Source of the DNA: Spinacia oleracea
Taxonomy: Eukaryota; Streptophyta; Magnoliopsida; Caryophyllales; Amaranthaceae
Length of the DNA stretch: 64,000 bases
Reading direction: 5' to 3'
Assembly (NCBI RefSeq): GCF_020520425.1
Contig: NC_079489.1
Location: forward strand, 19,368,001-19,432,000
Position 1 is the first letter of the stretch. Each line of letters begins with the position of its first letter. The notes beneath the pieces are model-generated. The model had not been told where the DNA came from, searched no databases, and saw only the letters and a program-made list of their open reading frames with translations. This document shows, piece by piece, positions 57,435 through 64,000 of the stretch. The position numbers and the translations under genes were made by a program.

Positions 57435-57760
57435 ATCCCTCCGTCCCTTAATACTCGCACCGGTTTGACCGGTGCGGAGTTTAAGATACTTGAATTGACT
57501 TATTAATTTATTGGGTGTTAGTTGATAGTGGGGTATTATTTTAATATAGTTAGTGGAAAATGTGTAAGGGAGGGGAGTGGTGAGTGGGGGGTGTAGATTG
57601 TTAAATAATTTTTTTGTAGGGAGTAGGAGTGTAGGTGGGTTAGTAGGTAAGTGTGAGAAATAATATAATATTGGTAAAATTTTCTATTTAAAGAAGCGGT
57701 GCAAGTATTAAGGGAAGACCCGTAAAGGAAAGCGGTGCGAGTATTAAGGGACGGAGGGAG
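57435..57760. mobile_element. Stowaway MITE, 326 bp
   Basis: Left end ATCCCTCCGTCCCTTAATAC (first base changed from C), right end GTATTAAGGGACGGAGGGAG. TA duplication at 57433-57434 and 57761-57762. Its ends closely match those at 502-826. Confidence 0.9.
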
Positions 57761-57944
57761 TATTACTTTCGAAAAGGGTATACAATTTTATACCTCCGCG
57801 CTATATATAAATACTTAAGGATCGACATAAAAATACGACGTACTAATTTCTCTAAAATTAAAGCATGCATGCACCCAAACACACACTTAAGTGTTCGAGA
57901 CCATGCAATTACAATCACAAAATTTTGTTGAAGTATTCTATACT

Positions 57945-60359
57945 TTACAAACAACCATTTGGCTGAACTACACCAAAAGTTGTCCCAACAGAATTGGTAC
58001 AAGATGAAGATGATGGCTTGTTATTGTGAGATAGGTTTATGTCCTCCATTGTAATGCCCGAGCAATGATACTTTGAGCTACAATCGAGTTTTACTGCAAT
58101 TGGCGTGGCTGATGATCCACGGATATCTTTATATGTCACGTTACTAACTCTTACGCCAGAAACCTGTTTACAATTTTAATACTTATAAATTTAAGTAGCA
58201 ATTTTTTTTATAATAAACGAAATTGAAAGATATGGAAAGTGAAAACTTTAATTCTAAAATCAATATTCACATTGATACTATACTTTGATGTATAAATGTG
58301 ACGATTAATTAAGTTTTAATTGATGGTAGAAAATAAAATTAAGGTCTCACAACTTAAAAATAACGTATGTACGTACCTTGTTGGGGCAACCTTTATGACT
58401 AGGGCAATAATTTTGGTCAATAATAATAGGATTTTGGGCATGCACCATTGTGAGTTGTTGGAACACAATATTCCGAACATATCCACTACTCGGCCTTCCC
58501 CATGACTTTATTCTCACTCCATTTTGTGTATTAGTAAAAGTGGTCATTTTCACCGTAACATTTTGTACTCCTGCCTCATTTAACTCCTTTCCCAAGCTTC
58601 CAATGCTGCAACGTTATTAATTAGCTAGCTATCAATATAAATCGCAGGATTAAATATCTATTTGTACATAAAATAACAAATAAAAAACTGTAGTACAATG
58701 TAAATTCATAATTTTTGGTGGTTAAAAGTTTAAGGGACAAAAACAAAATATCACTACAAGAAATTGTACTATTAACGACGGGAAATCCCGTCGCTAAAGG
58801 CCAATAATTGTTGATTAACGACGGGATTTTTCGTCGCGAACCCGTCATAAAAGGGGGCCGTCGTTAATGAAAAATCCCGTCGTAAAAAACATTTACGACG
58901 GTTGTTCCCGTCTTTGTTGGGTTGTTATCCCGTCGCAAAAGCCTTTTTACAACGGGATTTTTACCCGTCGTTATTAGGTTGTCATAAAAGATACAAATTC
59001 TTGTAGTGATAAAAGACACTCTCCCTTTTCTTGTTTTAATATCTCTAGTCTAGTCTAATAAAATTGTTTATTATAGGAGTGAATCTTGGTAAAATATCTC
59101 AATTTGCAAATATATTAACCCATTTTTATGTAGGATAATTTTTGGAAAATTAACCATGTCATATTCCCTAATTATGAGGAGATGGATTGATATGACAACT
59201 TATTTTGAAAAATTAAGAAAAATACCTAATACCATGACCTGGGCCGCATGTTATTTCTTGAATCCATAAGTTAGTAGCTCCGGGGCCAATTGAGATACAA
59301 TCATCGCCAGTAGCAATGTGTGAATTCAAAATTGTCACACCAGTTGACTTTTGTACATGGATACCATCAGTGTTTGGGCTATCACCTGAGGCGGAGATCT
59401 TAGCACCTTGCACTTTGACGTTCTTACACCCATTGAAAACCATGTGAAACAATTGACTGTTCAGTGAAGTTACGCCATTCACTATAATGTTCATCGAATT
59501 GATGAAGCCTAAAGTCTGCATTTTCAGAAACATTTATCATTTACACAATGATATAACAAGTAAATTAGAAATGAAGTATTTACAATAGTGTACAATTAAG
59601 ACACAATATATGAGTACAATATGGTTATCTTTAATTTTGCAATTTTTATGCTCCTTATTTAGGAATTTTTGATGTTTTTATAATAACTAAACCAACCAGT
59701 GATTTAACTAACATGCATACTTCCTTGGTTCTATAATAATGTTTTAGTTTCTATTATGTTTTTCCTTATATATTGGAAATAATTACTAGTAATATTTATT
59801 TATTTATTTTGTCAATTGTGAAAAGTGTTAAAAATCTGATATGAAACATCATTATGATTATGGAACGGAGGGAGTATATGAAACTTACTGTAACACCACG
59901 AGGACAACTGCCTTTCCCAAATCGCTTACAATCCCACAATCCGGCTCCTTCACCATCGAAAACACCACCGGAGATCGTAACATCATAAGCATCCTCGAAT
60001 AACACCCACGTCTTCGAGTTCCCTAGCACTCGAAAATCTTTAGGAGCCGCAATAGTACCCTTAATTATAAAGGTAATCCCACTAGTTTGGCACCCCTTCC
60101 CTGAAAACTTAATGGCATTTCGAACCAAGAACCTCCCTTGAGGAATGAAGATGGTGGACCGGCCCAATGAACCACATGCCGACTTCCAAGCCACCTTTAA
60201 AGCATTCGATGAATCAATATTTGGGTCGGGTTTAGCTCCGAGGGCTACAATGTCGTAGTAGTTGCCACCTTTTGCAAGTATATATTTTGTTGTTGCTAGT
60301 GATGTTCGAACAAGAATCACTAGGATGAATGACAATAATGCTATAATTATTTGCTTCAT
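57945..60359 (-). CDS. PG3: exopolygalacturonase-type GH28 polygalacturonase, 402 aa
   Basis: Minus-strand exons 59889-60359, 59226-59515, 58377-58605 and 57945-58163 (1209 nt), all with GT-AG borders. Signal peptide IIIALLSFILVILVRTSLA after the start. Then NYYDIVALGAKPDPNIDSSN. Motifs SPNTDG, TGDDCIS, GPGHGISIGSLGK (across a splice) and VRIKSW are intact. It has the same four-exon pattern as PG1; exon 1 is 18 nt longer. It lies head-to-tail with PG2, about 1.2 kb upstream of the PG2 start, which indicates tandem duplication. Introns 1 and 2 each carry a MITE. Secreted, acts on pectin; exo action is inferred. Confidence 0.95.
58752..59008. mobile_element. CACTA-type MITE, 257 bp (PG3 intron 2)
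   Basis: Ends CACTACAAGAAATT and AATTCTTGTAGTG in outline (right end ACAAATTCTTGTAGTG), the hallmark of En/Spm CACTA elements. The interior has many inverted and direct copies of TTAACGACGGGA/TCCCGTCGTTAA. The expected 3-bp duplication is not clean (TAT versus ATA). Confidence 0.85.
59720..59874. mobile_element. Stowaway-like MITE, 155 bp (PG3 intron 1)
   Basis: Left CTTCCTTGGTTCTATAATAA and right CATAATCATAATG-type end TATGGAACGGAGGGAG are imperfect inverted repeats. TA at 59718-59719 and 59875-59876. Confidence 0.65.
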
Positions 60360-60461
60360 TTTTTTTGCTTATTTTTGTATAAGAATGCTAAAAATAGCAA
60401 GAAAAAGGGAGGGAAGTTTGTGGTTGAAGGTGCACAAGACCAAGATGTCCAAAATAGGGTA

Positions 60462-60469
60462 CTTATAGG
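60462..60469 (-). promoter_or_regulatory. TATA-like box of PG3 (predicted)
   Basis: CCTATAAGTA on the minus strand about 105 bp before the PG3 start, in a suitable position for a short leader. Confidence 0.45.
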
Positions 60470-60479
60470 ATTCTTAAGT

Positions 60480-61993
60480 TGTAATCTACCGTTAATGTTA
60501 CGTAATTAATTACTTTTTGGGGGAAATTAAAATGAGAGTTGAAGATCAACTAACTCATAAGATCAACATCCACTTACACTAAAGTTTGTTTATAGTATAC
60601 TCCATATCAAAACTTTTTATTGTCAATCCATAACATAACGTGAGAGTTTGATTTGTGATATATGATTCTCATTTAATTAACAACTTGCTTCCATCAACAA
60701 TCGAAATAGGAATTTTTTTTGTTTTTCGTGGTATCATGTCTTAATATATTATATTGAGGATCTTGTAGATTTGTAGTTATAATCATATTTGATACAACTT
60801 TATAAGACTTAGAAAATTTATGTTATGTAGGAAAGGGGATTGTTTATTACGAGAGATTGGGAGGAAACAACAAAATTTGAGGTGAATTGAGGTTTGACCA
60901 TTTTAAAAATCTAATAGAAAATGGGTTGTTTGGTTAGGAGATGTTAGCATTTGAGTTTTGGGATGAAAAATCTCAATATAAAAGCTTTTTGCATTAAAGA
61001 TTTGAAGAAATGGGTGTAAAATGATAATGATATTTGAGTATTTTCTAAAAGTACAATCCTTACCAACCTATAATCTATATCACTTTATGCCAATATCCTT
61101 AATACTTATTTTACACATGCATTAAACATCTAACAAACAACTAAAACCAAACAACTAATTCAAACAGTTAATACAAGGAGCTAAAAACTAACAACTAATT
61201 GCCAAAACAAGACCAACAAATCTTTGTATTATAGTCATGTTTGGTTAAGAGTCTTTTTTTTTTTTGTGTGTAAAAAGAGTTTTTGATGCAAATTAGCTTG
61301 CCAGCTATTTCTAAATAGTTTTTAAGTGTTTGGTTAGAAGTTATATGAAAGAGCTTCTTGAGTCTAAAAAGTTTTTTTAGAAAAGGCTCGATCATATGAT
61401 GAGCTTTTCTAAAGAGTTTTTAATTTATTGGTTATTTTATAACTGAAACAACTAACATCATATAACTATTTACCAAATAATTTTGCTCAAACAACTAAAT
61501 ACAACAAATTAGTCAAACTTTCTTATAAAATGAGAAAGTTAAACCAGCTAATAACTACGGAGTCGCAACTTGTCAACTTATAACCAAACAAGGTCTTTGT
61601 ACCCATCATATTTTGTTATTGATGTTGGACATATTGAAATCCAATTTCATTGACTGTGAATGTTTGGGATAAGCCCACCCAAATATCGGAAAGTGGATTA
61701 AACCAAAATGTTGACGGATGTCAAAGACTGATTTCCTAGTCCAAAGATATGGAAGGTTAAATATCAACTTTACAAGAATTCCTCCACTCTTTTTGAGTTT
61801 GACCAGTAAGATTTGTGATTTTTGCAATTAGCACTAATTCTGATCAGGCATTTAGCACTTTCAATCGTTACAACAGTGAAGTACTAAATTATGAAAGACA
61901 ATTTGATACCGGATAGATAAGTCAGTTTAACTGTACATTTGCCTATGTATTGCGTTGACTATTAATAACTCTGATTATTTGTTAGTAAAAGTT
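60480..61993. other. Intergenic region with two MITE-like inverted-repeat segments
   Basis: A segment near 60925-61160 begins GGTTGTTTGGTTAGG and ends AACCAAACAACTAA. Another at about 61233-61600 begins ATGTTTGGTTAAGAG and ends TATAACCAAACAAGGTC. Both look like TTGTTTGGTTA-ended hAT-type MITEs, but no target duplication was confirmed. No gene supported. Confidence 0.45.
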
Positions 61994-62987
61994 GGATCTT
62001 TTACCAAATTAGCTACTTTTAAAGTTTTATTTACCAAAACGATTAGTTTTAAATTGTATTTTTCAAAGTAGCTACTCTTTAATTAGTTTTAAAATAAAAA
62101 GTAGCTACTCTTTTGACTTTCAATTAAAAACCAATAAATTAGTTTGGGCTTTTTAAAACCAATAAACCGATTTAATTTTTTTACATAGTGAACCGATTTG
62201 TATTTTTTTTAATAGTGAATCGATTGACGATTTACTTATACTTCTAACCTCTTAGCAACTTCAAATAAATAAATTATAGGGACTTTCTCTCAAATATTAC
62301 AAATATAAAGAAATTAGTTGAACAGTTGTTGCAAATATTGTTAATTCGATCTCTTAGATACGTGAATTCGTTGTGTTAAACGAATTTGCTTGGCAAACTC
62401 GATCAACCAAGAATTTAACATACTCTAAAAACCGTGTATGTGAAAGTGACGTGAAGGAGAAGAGTAGCGCGTGCAATAAAGGCTCCTAACCATTCAAATT
62501 TTTGCGTCATTATCCCTACAAGTCATACCACTATCTTATTGTAGCCAATTGTATTTTTTTATTTTTTAAATTATTGTAATTTCTCATTATTAAGCATAAA
62601 ACTATGATATTGAGTAAAAATTAATTAAAATAATTAATTAATAATTAACTTATAATTGGAGCAAGAATTAGGTAGCAATGGTGTAACTTGAGAAGATGAT
62701 GCATCATAACAATCATGCATAATACAAATTCGCCCAACATTTGAGTTTAGGTTGTCAAAAAGTAAACGTAATTAAAATATTAAAATAGGCAAAAAAAATA
62801 TGGTGTATCGTGTATGTATTAAAAATATATGAACCAAACAAAACCAGTTTAATTGTTTTTGCCAAAAAATGAAAATAGTCATTTTGGTAAATAAATTATA
62901 CGTACTAGCTAATTTGAGAAATAGATTTTAAAAATAGCCATTTTGGTAAATAAAATTGTAAAAGTAGCTAGTTTGGGTAAAAGATCC
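61994..62987. mobile_element. Non-autonomous Mutator-like element, 994 bp
   Basis: Inverted termini GGATCTTTTACC...GGTAAAAGATCC extend imperfectly for about 100 bp (TAGCTACTTTTA and TTTATTTACCAAAA words on the left, their complements on the right). A perfect 9-bp duplication GTAAAAGTT flanks it (61985-61993 and 62988-62996), the MULE hallmark. No transposase; the interior is AT-rich with a short GTAGCGCGTGC patch. Confidence 0.85.
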
Positions 62988-62996
62988 GTAAAAGTT

Positions 62997-63448
62997 TAGG
63001 GTAATTTTCCCTGTCAAGGCTGTTAGAATATTATTTTCGGGTTCGGGGTAATTCGGGTCTGTCATTTTCAGGTTCGGATTTACAAATGCTTGTTCAAGAC
63101 CAAAAACGTACTTTGGGGTTCGGGTTGACCCAACGGGTTGAGAGATTTAAAAACACGTATTATATTCCCTTAATTTAATACGCGTTTTTAAATCTCTCAA
63201 CCCGTTGTAATACGAAATTATAACTATTGTTCAAACCCGGCAAAATATATAATTTTGTATTACAATACTGAGTTTTGCCGGATTTGAACAATACTGATTT
63301 TAATACGCGTATTATATATTCCCTTAATTTAATACGCATTTTTAAATCTCTCAGCCCGTTGTAATACGATATTATATACCATGTCATTGCCTTACTGGGA
63401 GTAATTTTTCTAAACTGGATTTGTATTAATTCTCTGCACTTCTTTCAG
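62997..63448. repeat. Foldback/direct-repeat cluster next to TTCGGGT repeats
   Basis: After TTCGGG-type units (63035-63130), the sequence CAACGGGTTGAGAGATTTAA (63131 on) is inverted at 63179-63207, forming a hairpin. The right arm with its TTCCCTTAATTTAATACGC lead is then repeated directly at about 63306-63362. Between the copies lies a second hairpin (TTGTTCAAACCCGGCAAAA with TTTTGCCGGATTTGAACAA, 63228-63291). Confidence 0.75.
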
Positions 63449-63580
63449 TTGCTAAATTCTAAGTATATCTTTCACCTTTCACGTTCAGTGATTGTTCATG
63501 CGTTAGATGAGAAGGCCAGAGCTTATTATGATTTAGAAAGTCGTTGGGAATCGGGGAAGCCACCAGCTGAATCAAACCAG
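63449..63580 (+). CDS. Possible internal exon of an unidentified gene (runs to the right)
   Basis: An open segment lies between acceptor-like TTCTTTCAG (or a second acceptor, CGTTCAG at 63488) and donor-like ACCAG|GTTTAC at 63580. It encodes HALDEKARAYYDLESRWESG followed by KPPAESNQ. The mixed, charged composition looks like real protein rather than noise. I do not recognise the family, and no neighbouring exon is found before the window ends at 64000. Both boundaries are predictions. Confidence 0.4.
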
Positions 63581-64000
63581 GTTTACATTCTTACCTACTT
63601 GACTGTATCAGCTCATCGGAAATGGACAATAGCTTCTTTTTAATGCCATGAAAACTAATTTACATAGTTACATGTTAACATTTTAGATTGTCAGTAAATT
63701 GATTAGAGAAATTTGATGAATATCTAGTCTTAGTTGTCAATCAGTCAGGGGAGAAATCAAATTGGATGTTTAATACAAGTAACAACAGATTGAGCATGCA
63801 CAAAGCTTATTGCAACAACTAACAACTTATTTCAGTTTAACATCTGTCATTTGTCAACTAACATTGGTGCTAGACCTGGTTATTGGACAGGGTAGTCCAA
63901 TAGTTATTGGGTTAGAGTCAAGTTAATAGGGTTTTTATTGAGCAAGACTCTTATTGGACAACGCTTGTATTGGACATGGTCATAATGAGGTCAAACTTAT
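63581..64000. other. Right-edge sequence, nothing recognised
   Basis: No further exon, RNA or bounded repeat seen. GGTTATTGGACAGGGTAGTC-like words (TATTGGACA) recur several times in the last 130 bp. Confidence 0.4.

Larger units (their letters stand above)
56799..57944. other. Spacer between PG2 and PG3
   Basis: Contains family X copy 4 and a Stowaway MITE, with no gene. It holds the PG2 promoter and the PG3 3' UTR, since both genes are on the minus strand. Confidence 0.6.

Overview
The window is plant nuclear DNA. It has GT-AG introns, AT-rich intergenic sequence, nested LTR retrotransposons and many MITEs. Gene style and repeat content (Stowaway MITEs with CTCCCTCCGTCCC ends, the frequent string TACTCCGTA) fit Amaranthaceae/Caryophyllales such as spinach or beet. 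The species is inference; nothing here proves it. Layout: (1) 1-7000, minus strand: the first five coding exons of a TTM1/TTM2-type gene (uridine-kinase-like P-loop domain plus the start of a CYTH domain), whose 3' part lies beyond the left edge. Its introns hold a nested MITE pair and a SINE. (2) 7-15.9 kb: gene-poor, with a Mutator-like TIR element, a Harbinger MITE, a long (TA)n, and a 21-bp tandem array cut in two by a 647-bp Helitron. (3) 15.9-45.1 kb: a nest of LTR retrotransposons. Element E (15910-18154, minus) is a gag-protease-only copia deletion derivative. Element A (18190-32873, plus) is a short-LTR copia with in-frame stops. Element C (19436-29073, minus) sits inside A and has an intact copia polyprotein of about 1321 aa, but an abnormal hairpin where its 3' LTR should be. 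Element D (34659-44961, plus) is from the same family as C, with nearly identical 1380-bp LTRs and a decayed coding region; it sits inside a hAT-like element full of TCGGGT repeats (33511-45120). (4) 45-49.6 kb: intergenic, with MITEs and a LINE RNase H scrap. (5) 49.9-60.4 kb: three GH28 polygalacturonase genes of the exopolygalacturonase type. PG1 is on plus; PG2 and PG3 are on minus. All have complete catalytic motifs and share exon structure, except that PG2 has lost its last intron. They probably act on pectin in the cell wall, perhaps in pollen (inferred from family resemblance). (6) 60.4-64 kb: a second Mutator-like element with a perfect 9-bp target duplication, a foldback structure, and a possible exon of an unidentified gene running off the right edge. 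No CRISPR, operon or bacterial-type feature is present. The most unusual structures are the hairpin LTR of C, the C/D autonomous and non-autonomous pair with a conserved GC-rich leader, and the precise intron loss in PG2.
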